A stretch of DNA of 64,000 nt from Streptomyces candidus. Its GTDB lineage: Bacteria > Actinomycetota > Actinomycetes > Streptomycetales > Streptomycetaceae. Each line of letters begins with the position of its first letter. Position 1 is the stretch's first letter. The DNA lies in NCBI RefSeq assembly GCF_014207445.1, contig NZ_JACHEM010000002.1, positions 248,001 to 312,000 of the forward strand. Direction: 5' to 3'. The position numbers and the translations under genes are program-made. Under the pieces are notes generated by a model. It saw only the letters and a program-made list of their open reading frames with translations, made no database searches and was not told where the DNA came from. Shown one piece after another: positions 27,905-37,052 of this stretch.

Positions 27905-28582
27905 ATGAAGAGCGATCTTTTTGCCGCAGAGAACGTGGCGCAGCCGGCGCAGGCCCCCGGCATGACCCTCCAGAACTCCAAATCGGTGAAGTACGCCGTC
28001 AACGGCGAGATGCACGCCCGGCAGGGCGCGATGATCGCCTACCGGGGCAACCTGCAGTTCGAGCGCAAGGGCCAGGGCGTGGGCGGCATGCTCAAGCGCG
28101 CCGTCACCGGCGAAGGCCTCCCGCTGATGGCCGTGCGCGGCCAGGGCGAGGCGTGGTTCGCCCACGAGGCGCAGAACTGCTTCATCGTCGACCTCGAGCA
28201 GGGCGACGCCCTCACCGTCAACGGCCGCAACGTGCTGTGCTTCGACGCCACGCTCTCCTACGAGATCAAGATGGTGAAGGGCGCCGGCATGACCGGCGGC
28301 GGCCTGTTCAACAGCCTCTTCACCGGCTTCGGCAAGCTCGCCGTCGTCTGCGACGGCAGCCCCCTGGTCATCCCCGTCACCCCGCAGATGCCCGTGTACG
28401 TCGACACCGACGCCGTGGTCGGCTGGAGCGCCCAGCTCAACACCTCCCTGCACCGCTCGCAGTCGATCGGCTCGATGATCCGCGGCGGCTCCGGCGAGGC
28501 GGTCCAACTCGTGCTCCAGGGCGAGGGATTCGTCATCGTGCGGCCCAGTGAACTCACCCCGCAGAAGGCGACGGCGCACTGA
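27905..28582 (+). CDS. AIM24 family protein
   Basis: A 225-residue soluble beta-rich protein of the AIM24/TIGR00266 family. MHARQGAMIAYRGNLQF, MLKRAVTGEGLPLMAVRGQG and the Gly-rich MTGGGLFNSLFTGFG loop are family features. The biochemical function is unknown; the eukaryotic namesake affects mitochondrial inner-membrane organisation. The ATG at 27905 is chosen over one 9 nt upstream because AGGA lies about 9 nt before it. It is the first gene of a tight operon with a small ABC transporter, so a membrane-related role is plausible. Confidence 0.85.
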   Translation: MKSDLFAAENVAQPAQAPGMTLQNSKSVKYAVNGEMHARQGAMIAYRGNLQFERKGQGVGGMLKRAVTGEGLPLMAVRGQGEAWFAHEAQNCFIVDLEQGDALTVNGRNVLCFDATLSYEIKMVKGAGMTGGGLFNSLFTGFGKLAVVCDGSPLVIPVTPQMPVYVDTDAVVGWSAQLNTSLHRSQSIGSMIRGGSGEAVQLVLQGEGFVIVRPSELTPQKATAH

Positions 28583-29460
28583 AACTGACCGGTGTCGGCC
28601 GACGGTACGGACTGCGCGGGGCGTGGGTGCTGCGCGGGATCGACGTGGAGCTGCGCCGCGGCACCCTGGTGCGCTTCCACGGCTCCAACGGCACCGGGAA
28701 GTCGACCCTGTTGAGGATGCTCGCCGGGACGGACTCCCCGAGCGAGGGGCGGGTGGAGGGACGTCCGCGGCGGGTCGCGTACGTTCCCGAGCGCTTCCCC
28801 GGCGCGCTGCCCCTCACCGCTCTCGGCTATGTGACGCACCTCGGCCGCATCCACGGGTTGCGGCGGGGCGAGGCGAAGGCGCGGGCGGGGGAGTGGCTGG
28901 AGCGGTTGGGGGCGGCGGAGCACGCCCGCACCCCGGTCTCCGAGCTGTCGAAGGGCACCGCGCAGAAGGTCGCCGTCGCCCAGGCCCTCGTCGCCGCACC
29001 GCAGTTGCTCGTTCTCGACGAGGCGTGGACCGGGCTCGACGCCGCCGCCCGGGACGAGCTGGACCGGTCCGTCGCCGAGCGCGTAGCGGCGGGCGCGACG
29101 GTGGCGTTCGTGGACCACGACCCGCAACGGCTCGTGCGGGCGGTGGACGTGGCGTACCGGCTGGAGGCGCACGGCCTCGTCCCCGCCGAACCCCCCTCCC
29201 TCGAGGCGGGTTCGGAGTCGTGGGTGCGCATCGTGGCGGTCGGCCCGGTCGGGGCGATCGCCCCCGCCGGACTCCCCGGGGCACCGTCCGTGACCGCGGG
29301 GCCGGACGGAACCACGGAGCTGACAGTGGCGTCGGTGCACTCGGACGGCGTGCTGCGCGCCCTCCTCGGCGCCCGGCCCGCCTGGCACGTACGGGCGGTG
29401 TCGCCGACGCCCGACCAGGTGCAGCGGCCGACACCGGTACGGGAACGGAACCAGCCGTGA
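28579..29460 (+). CDS. ABC transporter ATP-binding protein with probable CTG start
   Basis: A 293-residue ATPase: Walker A GSNGTGKST (35-43), a degenerate signature ELSKGT (122-127), Walker B LLVLDE (143-148) and H-loop FVDHD. A GTG at 28627 would remove the first beta strand (KLTGVGRRYGLRG) that every ABC domain needs. The only initiator-like codon restoring it is CTG at 28579, which overlaps the AIM24 stop as CTGA, like the coupled starts elsewhere in the window. An extended C-terminal region (about 215-293) is Pro/Gly-rich. Partner permease follows with a GTGA overlap. Substrate unknown. Confidence 0.78.
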   Translation: MKLTGVGRRYGLRGAWVLRGIDVELRRGTLVRFHGSNGTGKSTLLRMLAGTDSPSEGRVEGRPRRVAYVPERFPGALPLTALGYVTHLGRIHGLRRGEAKARAGEWLERLGAAEHARTPVSELSKGTAQKVAVAQALVAAPQLLVLDEAWTGLDAAARDELDRSVAERVAAGATVAFVDHDPQRLVRAVDVAYRLEAHGLVPAEPPSLEAGSESWVRIVAVGPVGAIAPAGLPGAPSVTAGPDGTTELTVASVHSDGVLRALLGARPAWHVRAVSPTPDQVQRPTPVRERNQP

Positions 29461-30125
29461 CGGCCCTCCTCGGCTACCAACTCTCCCTGCTCGCCCGGTC
29501 GCAGAGGTGGATCGCCCCCGGGATCCTGTACGTCGCCGTCCTCGCCGTCGGCGTCCAGAGCGGCCAGCCCGTCCTCGATTCGCTCGGCTACGGATCCGCC
29601 GCCCTGCTGCCGGCCGCCGCCTGGCTCGTGCGGGTCTGTGTCACCAACGAGCCGCCGGCCGCCCGGCACTGCGCGTCGGCCGCCGTCGGCCCCCGCCGCG
29701 TCCACCTCGCCGCCCTGCTCACCGCCTTCGGGTGCACGGCGCTGGTGGGGACGGCCGGCACGGTGTTCATCGTGCTGATCAGCAGAGGGACCAGCACCAG
29801 CGGCGCGGTGGTGGTCCCTCCGCTCGCCGCCGCAGCCGCCGGCCTGCTCGCCGTGCTCGCCTGCACGCTCGTCGGCACGGCCGTCGGCGCGCTCTGCAAC
29901 CGGCCGCTGCTGCGCGGCACCGGCTGGGCCGTCGCGCTCACCGCACTCGGTGCGCTGCTCGCTCTGGTCACGGCCGGCTCACCCGCCCGCAGCGCCGTGA
30001 CGGGGCTGGTCAGCGGCTCGGACAGCGGGACGGTGGCTTTCGCGCTCGTGCCGACGGCCGCGGCCCTGCTGCTCGCGGGGACCGCCGCCGCGGTGGCCTG
30101 CGCGCTGGCCGCCCGGCGGGACTGA
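29457..30125 (+). CDS. Small ABC-2-type membrane protein
   Basis: A 222-residue protein with about six hydrophobic segments and little soluble sequence, lying immediately after the ATPase with a GTGA overlap. Size and topology fit an ABC-2-like exporter permease, although I see no defining motif. Together with the ATPase and AIM24 protein it forms a three-gene unit ending here. The transported molecule is unknown. Confidence 0.7.
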   Translation: MTALLGYQLSLLARSQRWIAPGILYVAVLAVGVQSGQPVLDSLGYGSAALLPAAAWLVRVCVTNEPPAARHCASAAVGPRRVHLAALLTAFGCTALVGTAGTVFIVLISRGTSTSGAVVVPPLAAAAAGLLAVLACTLVGTAVGALCNRPLLRGTGWAVALTALGALLALVTAGSPARSAVTGLVSGSDSGTVAFALVPTAAALLLAGTAAAVACALAARRD

Positions 30126-30238
30126 GACGGGCCGGAGCGGTCGGCGGACCTGCGGGGGGCGGAGGATGCGGCTGGCCGGCGGGGGCGGTCACTCCCGCCG
30201 GGGCTTGGCATGGTCGGGTCGACCGGCCCCCGCCCCGT

Positions 30239-31117
30239 CTACCGCTGCCCGATGAGCTCGGACACCTTCACGAACCGGTAGCCCTTCTTGCGCAGCTCCG
30301 GCACGATCCGCCGGATCGCCTGCTCCGTCACCGGGGCCGCGCTGCGCGTGCAGTGCATGACCACCAGCGACCCGGGCCGTACCCCCGCCAGCACCTGCCC
30401 CGCCACCGCGTCGGCGTCCGTGGCGAAGGCGTCCCCGCTGACCACGTCCCACTGGACCGCCGTCACCTTCGCGGGCCCCAGGTTCCGCAGCGCACGGTCG
30501 TCGTAACAGCCGCCGGGGAAGCGGAAATACGGGACCACGTTCCGTGCCCCCGCTGTGCGGAACGCGGCGAACGCCCGTTCCACGTCCGCGCGCATCGCGT
30601 CCGGAGCGACGGTCGGCAGGCCGTAGCAGGGGGACTTGAAGGCGTGGTGGCTGTAGGAGTGGTTCGCGATCTCGAAGAGCGGGTCCGTACCGATCGCACG
30701 CGCCTGGTCCGGGTACTCCTCGGCCCACCGGCCGGTCATGAAGATCGTCGACGGCACCTTGAGCGTGCGCAGCGCGGCGATGAGCCGGGGGTTGTCGAAG
30801 CGTTCGCCGCGTGCCGCGCGCGGGCCCTGGTCGGCGGTCATGTCCGCGTCGAAGGTGAGCGCGACGACCTTCTCGGCGTTCCCCTTGCGGGCCCGCTCGA
30901 AGACCGGCGTCAGCCCTTCGGGTCCGGCGGCGACGGTGGGCGGGGCCGGGGCGGCGGGTGACCGCGGGGGTGCGGCGGACTCCGGCGGCGCGGGGGCGGC
31001 CGGTGCACGGCGGGCTTCCGCACCGCCTCCGCCGCCGTTCGACGCCCCGCTCCCGCACCCCGTGAGGGCCGCTCCCAGCACCGCCGTCGCGATCATTCTT
31101 CGTACAAAAGTGGTCAC
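30239..31117 (-). CDS. Polysaccharide deacetylase lipoprotein (NodB domain)
   Basis: A 292-residue exported lipoprotein with lipobox LTGC (Cys21), a Gly/Pro/Ala tether to about 70 and a NodB catalytic domain. Motif 1 is ALTFDAD (D90, D92), motif 2 NHSYSHH (H153, H157) for metal binding, motif 3 RFPGG near 200, and LVVMHCTRS supplies the late catalytic histidine. Such enzymes deacetylate peptidoglycan or chitin-like GlcNAc polymers at the cell surface. The GTG lies exactly 6 nt after TACGTT (31124-31129, minus strand), with no Shine-Dalgarno, so a leaderless transcript is likely. Confidence 0.88.
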   Translation of the reverse strand: MTTFVRRMIATAVLGAALTGCGSGASNGGGGGAEARRAPAAPAPPESAAPPRSPAAPAPPTVAAGPEGLTPVFERARKGNAEKVVALTFDADMTADQGPRAARGERFDNPRLIAALRTLKVPSTIFMTGRWAEEYPDQARAIGTDPLFEIANHSYSHHAFKSPCYGLPTVAPDAMRADVERAFAAFRTAGARNVVPYFRFPGGCYDDRALRNLGPAKVTAVQWDVVSGDAFATDADAVAGQVLAGVRPGSLVVMHCTRSAAPVTEQAIRRIVPELRKKGYRFVKVSELIGQR

Positions 31118-31192
31118 TCACGGAACGTATCCGATGAGATGCGAAGCGCTGGAGAGCGGCACGGCCTCCCTGGGATGAGCCATACTCACTCG

Positions 31193-31666
31193 GTGAACGC
31201 ACCCCTCGCACGCGCCCCCGACATCGCCGTGCGCCGTGCCACCGCCCGCGACGCCAAGCGCCTCACCCGCCTCGTCCGTACCTCCCGTGCCTACGAGGGT
31301 CCGTACGCGCCGATGGTCGACGGTTACCGGGTCGGCCCGGACTACATCGAGACGCACGAGGTGTACGCGGCGGTGTCGGCCGACGACGACCGGGTGCTCG
31401 GCTTCTACGCGCTGATCCTCGATCCGCCCGAGCTGGACCTGATGTTCGTCGCGGACGGGGCCCAGGGCCTGGGCATCGGCCGCCGGCTGGCCACGCACCT
31501 CACGGACCGCGCGCGGGCGGCCGGCCTGACCGAGGTGCGCGTCGTCTCGCACCCGCCGTCGGAGGGGTTCTACCGCAGCGTCGGCGCCGAGCCCCTCGGC
31601 ACGGTCCCCGCGAACCCGCCCGCCGTGTGCTGGGACCGGCCGGAACTGGTCCTCACGGTGCGCTGA
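31193..31666 (+). CDS. GNAT family N-acetyltransferase
   Basis: A 157-residue acetyltransferase. The acetyl-CoA-binding motif A is ADGAQGLGIGRRLATHLTD (Q/RxxGxG/A pattern), followed by VVSHPPSEGFYRSVGAEPLG, the conserved C-terminal GNAT segment. Substrate unknown. The GTG at 31193 lies exactly 6 nt after CATACT (31181-31186) without a Shine-Dalgarno; an in-frame ATG at 31175 lies upstream of that element. Divergent from the deacetylase gene. Confidence 0.85.
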   Translation: MNAPLARAPDIAVRRATARDAKRLTRLVRTSRAYEGPYAPMVDGYRVGPDYIETHEVYAAVSADDDRVLGFYALILDPPELDLMFVADGAQGLGIGRRLATHLTDRARAAGLTEVRVVSHPPSEGFYRSVGAEPLGTVPANPPAVCWDRPELVLTVR

Positions 31667-31739
31667 GGCGCCCGGGACGTGCTCGCCGGGTGGACCGGCA
31701 GTACGTCTGAGCGGGTCGCCCCGGCGCGGGCGGAGCCTT

Positions 31740-31745
31740 TAGGCT
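31740..31745 (+). promoter_or_regulatory. -10 element of the output-domain/phosphatase operon
   Basis: TAGGCT lies about 50 bp before the GTG at 31796, leaving a normal leader with an AGAGG ribosome site. No clear -35 was identified. Confidence 0.35.
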
Positions 31746-31795
31746 GAATGGGCCGGGCGCTCGCGCGGTACGACGGGGCGACGAGAGGCGGCACT

Positions 31796-32347
31796 GTGGG
31801 GCATCCGGTGGACGCGCAGATCGACCTGGACCGCGATGTGTTCCTGAGGACACTCGTGCGGGAGCTGGCGACCTCGCTGGAGGCGGTCGTCGGCATGGAG
31901 GAGGCATCCGGTTACATCAGCCTGGTGGGGCAGGCGGTGGGAAACCAGATCGACGACATGTACCTCGAAGCGCTCGGCGTCGACCGGCTGACCGCGGAGC
32001 ACGTCGCGGAGGCGCTGGTGGACCTCAAGCGGCGGATCAACGGCGACTTCCACGTCATCGAGCAGGACGACACGAAAATCGTCCTCGGCAACCGGGCCTG
32101 CCCGTTCGCCGAGAAGGTCCTGGGCCGCGAGTCGATGTGCATGATGACGTCGAACGTGTTCGGAACGATCGCCGCCCGCAACCTCGGCTACGCCCGCGTC
32201 GAACTGCGGGAGACCATCGCCCGCGGCGACGCCGGCTGCCGGGTCGTCGTGCACCTGACTCCGGGCAGCGGACCGGCGGACGGACGCGAGTACTTCGGCG
32301 ACGCGGACCTGCCGTCCGCCCCTCCTGCCGATGTGGTGCCTGCATGA
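31796..32347 (+). CDS. Methanogen output domain 1 (MOD1)-containing protein
   Basis: A 183-residue soluble protein. [30 protein letters not shown], summarised by its CPF...C pair and terminal basic helix, resembles the MOD1/V4R-like sensory output family seen in Streptomyces signalling operons. The GTG at 31796 has AGAGG 7 nt upstream. It overlaps the SpoIIE phosphatase gene by ATGA, so the two are almost certainly co-produced and probably act in one signalling pathway. The ligand or partner is unknown. Confidence 0.7.
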   Translation: MGHPVDAQIDLDRDVFLRTLVRELATSLEAVVGMEEASGYISLVGQAVGNQIDDMYLEALGVDRLTAEHVAEALVDLKRRINGDFHVIEQDDTKIVLGNRACPFAEKVLGRESMCMMTSNVFGTIAARNLGYARVELRETIARGDAGCRVVVHLTPGSGPADGREYFGDADLPSAPPADVVPA

Positions 32348-33906
32348 GCCCTGGCCTTTTCGAGGCCATCACCAGAACCCTGCCCCACCCCGTCGCCCTG
32401 TGCGCGGCAGACGGCACGATCCTGGCCGCGAACCCGGCCGCCACCGCCGCGGTCCCCGAACTGCACGCCGGGGCGAACCTCTACCGCCTCGCCCAGGACG
32501 ACGCCGGAGTCCTGACGGGCCACCTGCGCAACTGGCTGCGCAGCGGCAGCCCGCTGCCGGGCGCCCTCACCCTGAAGGGCAGCGACGGCAGCCCGGCCAG
32601 GTTCCGGTGCCACGGCGTCCGCGCCACCTGGTGGCAGGGGGCCGGCCCGGTGGTGCAGCTGACCCTGCGACGCCTCGACCAGGACGACCGCTTCGCCGTC
32701 CTCAGCGAGCAGGTCAGCGCCCTCAACCGGGAGATCGCCGTCCGGCGCACGGCGGAAACCCAGCGAGAGGGGCTGCTGCTCGCCGAGCAGGCCGCGCGCG
32801 TGCGGCTCCAGCGTCTGTACCGGTTGACCGAGGCGCTGGCGTCGTCCGCGACCCTGGCCGAGGTCGCGGAGGCCGTCGCGAGGACCGCCGCGCGCGCGTT
32901 GGACGTCGCCGGCGTGAGCCTGGAACTGCACTCGCAGCACCTGGTGCCCGCCCTGGCACCCGGCGAGGACCGGGGTGCTCTCACCGGACGCGCCTGGAGC
33001 GACCTCGATCACCCCGTCGACGGCACACCGGCCGTAGCCGCTTCCGCGGCACGGATCGTCCTGCAGGCCGACGGCGTCGTGCTGGGCGCCCTGAACGTCC
33101 ACCCCGGGACGAGCGGGATCCCCGAGCCGGAACATCTCACGGCCGTTACCCAGCAGATCGCGCAGGCGGTCCACCGCGCGGGGCTGTACGAGCACGAGCA
33201 CCGCGTCGCCGAACGCCTCCAGCTCAGCCTCCTGCCGCAACTGCCGGAGGTCCCCGGCCTGGAGGTGGCCACCGCCTACGCGGCGGCCAGCGACATGGTG
33301 CGCGTCGGCGGCGACTGGTACGACGTCTACCACCTCGACGAGGACCACATCGGCCTCTCGATCGGCGACGTCGCCGGCCACGGCCTGCCCCAGGCCGCCG
33401 TCATGGCGCAGATCATCGCCGTGCTGCGCGGACTCGTCCTGCGCTGCGGCACCCGCCCGGAAGAGGTCCTCACCGAACTGAGCGAGTACCTGCACCTCTA
33501 TCACCGCGGCCAGATGGCCACCGCCGCCTACCTGCTCTACCACCGGCCGTCCCGGACGCTCACCTACGTCAAGGCCGGCCACCCTCCGCCGCTCGTCCTC
33601 GCCGCCGACGGCTCCAGCCGCTTCCTCGACGGCCCGATCTCCCCGCCCCTGGGACCCGTCCCGGACGCCCGCTACCGCCAGGGCTCGACCGTCCTCGGCG
33701 CGCACGAGACCGTCCTGCTCTACACGGACGGTCTCATCGAGCGCCGGGGAGAGAGCCTGGACGTGGGTCTGGACCGGCTGACCCGGGCCGCCCGCGACGG
33801 CACCGGTCTGAACGTGCACGACCTGTGCCGGCTGTTCCTCGACCACCGGCCCGGCGACGACTACCCCGACGACCGCGCCCTGCTCGTGGTCCGGCCGACC
33901 CCGTAG
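32344..33906 (+). CDS. PAS-GAF-SpoIIE protein serine/threonine phosphatase
   Basis: The product (520 residues) has a PAS-like domain (about 1-115, [14 protein letters not shown]), a coiled segment around 130-175, a GAF domain (about 175-310) and a C-terminal PP2C-type SpoIIE domain (about 315-520). [18 protein letters not shown] and the closing [13 protein letters not shown] contain the metal-binding aspartates. Such proteins dephosphorylate anti-anti-sigma factors in partner-switching control of alternative sigma factors. The ATG overlaps the MOD1 gene stop. No sigma or anti-sigma gene is adjacent, apart from a decayed regulatory ATPase 9 kb away. Confidence 0.9.
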   Translation: MSPGLFEAITRTLPHPVALCAADGTILAANPAATAAVPELHAGANLYRLAQDDAGVLTGHLRNWLRSGSPLPGALTLKGSDGSPARFRCHGVRATWWQGAGPVVQLTLRRLDQDDRFAVLSEQVSALNREIAVRRTAETQREGLLLAEQAARVRLQRLYRLTEALASSATLAEVAEAVARTAARALDVAGVSLELHSQHLVPALAPGEDRGALTGRAWSDLDHPVDGTPAVAASAARIVLQADGVVLGALNVHPGTSGIPEPEHLTAVTQQIAQAVHRAGLYEHEHRVAERLQLSLLPQLPEVPGLEVATAYAAASDMVRVGGDWYDVYHLDEDHIGLSIGDVAGHGLPQAAVMAQIIAVLRGLVLRCGTRPEEVLTELSEYLHLYHRGQMATAAYLLYHRPSRTLTYVKAGHPPPLVLAADGSSRFLDGPISPPLGPVPDARYRQGSTVLGAHETVLLYTDGLIERRGESLDVGLDRLTRAARDGTGLNVHDLCRLFLDHRPGDDYPDDRALLVVRPTP

Positions 33907-33936
33907 AGAACCCGTCGCAGGGACTCTCCGCGCAGG

Positions 33937-34836
33937 TCAGGGGCTTTCCAGCAGCCGCCGCCTGCACTCCGCCACGTCGAAGTCTGCCTTCGGGTACTGC
34001 GGGTCCAGCCCCTCCAGATGTTCGAGCAGGAGGTTGCTGACCGCCCAGTTGCGGTACCACTTGCGGTCGGCGGGGACCAGGTACCAGGGTGCGGCGGGCG
34101 AGGAACAGCGCTCGAGTGCGCTCTCGTACGCCTCCTGGTACGCCGGCCACAGGGCGCGGTCCTCGATGTCGCCGGGAGCGAACTTCCAGTGCTTCTGCGG
34201 GTTGTCGAGACGCTCCAGCAGTCGGCGCTTCTGCCGGTCGTGACTGATGTGCAGGAATACCTTGACGACGGTGACGCCGCTCTCGGTCAGCGACTGCTCG
34301 AAGTTGTTGATGTGGTCGTAGCGGCGCTCGATCTCCTCCGGTGCAGCGAGCCCGCGCACCCGGCCGATCAGGACGTCCTCGTAGTGCGAACGGTCGAAGA
34401 TGCCGATCTCGCCCGCCTCGGGAAGTGCCTTGGCGATGCGCCAGAGGAAGGAGTGCGCGCGTTCCTCCTCGGTGGGGGCCTTGAAGGCACGAATGCGGCA
34501 ACCGGACGGGTTGAACAGCCCGATCACGTGCTTGACCGTGCCGCCCTTGCCGCTGGTGTCCATGCCCTGGAGCACCAGCAGCAGCCGCCGGGGGTCACCG
34601 GCGGTGCTGGCGGCGTACAGCCGTTCCTGCAGTTCGCCCAGGCGCGGGGCGAGTGCGGCGGTGGCGGCCACACCGGCGGACTTCTCCCGGGGGCCGACCG
34701 GGCGGGCATCGGCGGCGTACGAGGCGAGGGAGACGGGTGAGGAGACCGGGACACGGAGGGCGTCGCTCACCGACGCGGGCGCGACCGTGGGCTCCACCGG
34801 GCGGGGCTCCTGGTTCTGCTCGTACTCCTGGGGCAC
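33937..34836 (-). CDS. ppk2: Polyphosphate kinase 2 family protein
   Basis: A 299-residue PPK2 phosphotransferase, which moves phosphate between polyphosphate and nucleotides. Walker A is QGMDTSGKGG (90-99) and the second conserved block is FDRSHYEDVL near 148; a basic lid segment (DRQKRRLLERLDNPQKHWKF) follows. The one-domain length fits class I. The GTG at 34836 has AGAGG 7 nt upstream and is preferred over an ATG at 34860. It lies upstream-oriented next to a PhoX-type phosphatase gene, suggesting phosphate metabolism. Convergent with the SpoIIE gene, 30 bp apart. Confidence 0.88.
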   Translation of the reverse strand: MPQEYEQNQEPRPVEPTVAPASVSDALRVPVSSPVSLASYAADARPVGPREKSAGVAATAALAPRLGELQERLYAASTAGDPRRLLLVLQGMDTSGKGGTVKHVIGLFNPSGCRIRAFKAPTEEERAHSFLWRIAKALPEAGEIGIFDRSHYEDVLIGRVRGLAAPEEIERRYDHINNFEQSLTESGVTVVKVFLHISHDRQKRRLLERLDNPQKHWKFAPGDIEDRALWPAYQEAYESALERCSSPAAPWYLVPADRKWYRNWAVSNLLLEHLEGLDPQYPKADFDVAECRRRLLESP

Positions 34837-34993
34837 TGCGCACCTCTTCTCGTATCGCATCGGTCCCGTACGCGGCCGGTCCCTCCCGTGGTCGTGCGCC
34901 GACCCGGAAGGGAACGCGAACGGGCGGGGCGGGGCGGACGCCGCGGCACCCCCGTCGCACACCGGCCGCTCCGCCGCCCCGCCCCGGGGGCCC

Positions 34994-36448
34994 TCAGTCC
35001 GCCCAGGGCCCCCGCACCGCGAACGTCGTTCCCGGCGTGTAGCAGTTCACGTACATCGTCGACTCGTCCGGTGAGAACGTGACGCCCGCGAACTCACCCC
35101 ACTCCGGCGCCTCGGGCGTCCCGATGTTCTGCCGGTTGCGGGCCATCGCGTACACCTGACCACGCCTGGTCAGGCCGTACACGTGCTGTACCCCGTCCCC
35201 GTCCTCGCACACCATCAGCCCGCCGCTCGGCGCCAGGCAGATGTTGTCGGGGGACTCGCCCGGCAGCTGGATGCCGGTGGCCGGACCGAAGACGACGACC
35301 AGCGTGAGACGCCGGCGGTGCGGTTCGTACTTCCACACCTGGCCGAAGTGGTCGCGCGCCGAGCCCTCCTTGGAGCGGGCGAAGCTGGAGACGAAGTAGA
35401 CCGCGCCGTCGCCCCAGTAGCAGCCCTCCAGCTTCTGGGCGTGCGTGATGCCCTTCGGCCCGAAGTCCTGGTGCCGGATGGGAGTCCGGGCCGCGAGCGG
35501 ATCCGGCACCGGCACCCACTCGACGCCGCGGAAGCTGCGCCCGGTCTCGTGGACGGCCGACAGGTCCGGTACGCCCGGCACCCGCATGGCCTCCAGCGTG
35601 CCCCCGGCGCGCAGCGAACCGACCCCGCCCAGCGGCTTATTGGGCAGGAAGCGGTAGAAGAGGCCGAAGGGGCGCGCGAACGCGTCCTCCGTCTCGTACA
35701 CGATCCCGCTCCGCGGATCGACGGCGATCGCCTCGTGCTGGAAGCGGCCCATCGCGGTCAGCGGGACCGCGCCGGTGCGGTGCGGGTCGGCGGGGTCGAC
35801 CTCGAAGATGAAGCCGTGGTCCTTGGTGTAGCCGGCGGTACCGGCCTTGTCCTCGTTCTCCTCGCAGGTGAGCCAGGTGTTCCACGGGGTGGGTCCGCCC
35901 GCGCAGTTGACGGCCGTACCGGCGAGGCCGACGCGTTCGTCCAGGACGTTGTCACGGCCGTCGAGGGTGAGGGTGGTGCAGCCGCCCTTGGCCGCCGGGT
36001 CGTAGGTGAGGCCCTTGGCCGTGGGGACGCCGAACGCGGCGGACATCCGGTTCTCGTGGTTGCGGACCAGGTGGACGCGCCCGCGACGGCCGCGCAGGGC
36101 GGTCATCCCGTCGTGGTTGCTGGGCACGGGACCCTCGCCGGAGCGCAGCGGTTCGCCCTCGCGGGAGAGCACCCGGTGGCGGAAGCCCCTCGGGAGGTCG
36201 AGCAGTCCCTTCGGGTCGGGCACGAGCGGGCCGTATCCGGCGCGTCTGCGACCGCCGCCCCGCGGTGCGGCCAGCGCCGTTCCCGCGAAGACTTCGGAGA
36301 GGGCGCCGGTGAACGCGATCCCGGCACCCAAGGCACCTGTGCGGGACAGGACCTGACGGCGCGTCGAGTCGGGAGAGAGGTTGGGAGAGGATCCGGACGC
36401 GGTCTCGGGCGACGGTCCGGTCGGTATCTCGGACGAGGTCGAGGACAT
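34994..36448 (-). CDS. PhoX-family (DUF839) Tat-exported phosphatase-like protein
   Basis: A 484-residue exported beta-propeller protein. A twin-arginine signal, STRRQVLSRTGALG (RR at 30-31) with a hydrophobic stretch, ends near AALA. CAGGPTPWNTWLTCEEN is the DUF839 hallmark with its cysteine pair, and FQHEAIAVDPRSG and LPGESPDNICLAPSGGLMVCED are propeller repeats lining the metal site. PhoX enzymes are calcium/iron alkaline phosphatases; activity on phosphate monoesters here is inferred. The ATG at 36448 has GGGAG 8 nt upstream. A PHO-box-like sequence lies about 60 bp upstream. Confidence 0.85.
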   Translation of the reverse strand: MSSTSSEIPTGPSPETASGSSPNLSPDSTRRQVLSRTGALGAGIAFTGALSEVFAGTALAAPRGGGRRRAGYGPLVPDPKGLLDLPRGFRHRVLSREGEPLRSGEGPVPSNHDGMTALRGRRGRVHLVRNHENRMSAAFGVPTAKGLTYDPAAKGGCTTLTLDGRDNVLDERVGLAGTAVNCAGGPTPWNTWLTCEENEDKAGTAGYTKDHGFIFEVDPADPHRTGAVPLTAMGRFQHEAIAVDPRSGIVYETEDAFARPFGLFYRFLPNKPLGGVGSLRAGGTLEAMRVPGVPDLSAVHETGRSFRGVEWVPVPDPLAARTPIRHQDFGPKGITHAQKLEGCYWGDGAVYFVSSFARSKEGSARDHFGQVWKYEPHRRRLTLVVVFGPATGIQLPGESPDNICLAPSGGLMVCEDGDGVQHVYGLTRRGQVYAMARNRQNIGTPEAPEWGEFAGVTFSPDESTMYVNCYTPGTTFAVRGPWAD

Positions 36449-36508
36449 GAGGCAACTCCCTGCTGGCGGACAGGAATGTGACCCGCACGTGTGTACCACG
36501 CAACTGGT

Positions 36509-36519
36509 GTCACGTGAAC
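36509..36519 (-). promoter_or_regulatory. PHO-box-like unit upstream of the PhoX-type gene
   Basis: On the minus strand this reads GTTCACGTGAC, matching the 11-bp GTTCAYYYRGG-like PhoP direct-repeat unit at its conserved first half. A weaker unit (GGTCACATTCC) occurs nearer the gene. A clean head-to-tail pair is not present, so this is only a candidate. Confidence 0.35.
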
Positions 36520-36582
36520 AGTGCGGGCCACAACAGCCCCAGGGGTTCGCCCCTACGGACGCCCGGAGGATCCGCTGCTACC

Positions 36583-37008
36583 TCAGGCGAGCGACGCGCT
36601 CAGCGTGATCGTCGTACCCGAAAGGGCCTGGCTGACCGGGCAGTTGGCCTTCGCGTCCTCGGCCGCCTTGACGAAGCCGGCCTCGTCGAGTCCGGGCACC
36701 TCGCCCTGCACGGTGAGGTGGATGCCGGTGATGCCGGTGCCGGGCTGGAAGGTCACCTCGGCGGAGGTCTCGATCCGCTCCGGCGGGGTGCCCGCACCGG
36801 CCAGGCCGTGGGAGAGCGCCATCGAGAAGCAGGAGGAGTGCGCGGCGGCGATCAGCTCCTCGGGGCTGGTCTTGCCGTTCGCCTCCTCGGCGCGCGACGG
36901 CCAGGACACGGGGTAGCTGCCGACCTTGGAGGAGTCGAGGGAGACGGTGCCCTCGCCCTCCATGAGGCTGCCGGTCCAGACGGTGTGCGCGTTACGGGTG
37001 GTGGCCAT
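36583..37008 (-). CDS. OsmC/Ohr family peroxiredoxin
   Basis: A 141-residue thiol peroxidase for organic hydroperoxides. The two catalytic cysteines are C60 in AAAHSSCFSMAL and C123 in DAKANCPVSQAL. SPEELIAAAHSSCF is the family signature and the overall pattern is OsmC rather than Ohr. The ATG at 37008 has AAGGGA 7 nt upstream. It lies 44 bp downstream of zapE on the same strand, so co-transcription is possible. Confidence 0.9.
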   Translation of the reverse strand: MATTRNAHTVWTGSLMEGEGTVSLDSSKVGSYPVSWPSRAEEANGKTSPEELIAAAHSSCFSMALSHGLAGAGTPPERIETSAEVTFQPGTGITGIHLTVQGEVPGLDEAGFVKAAEDAKANCPVSQALSGTTITLSASLA

Positions 37009-37052
37009 GGTGAATCCCTTCGGAAACCGGAAAATGCACTGCGCCACCGAAC

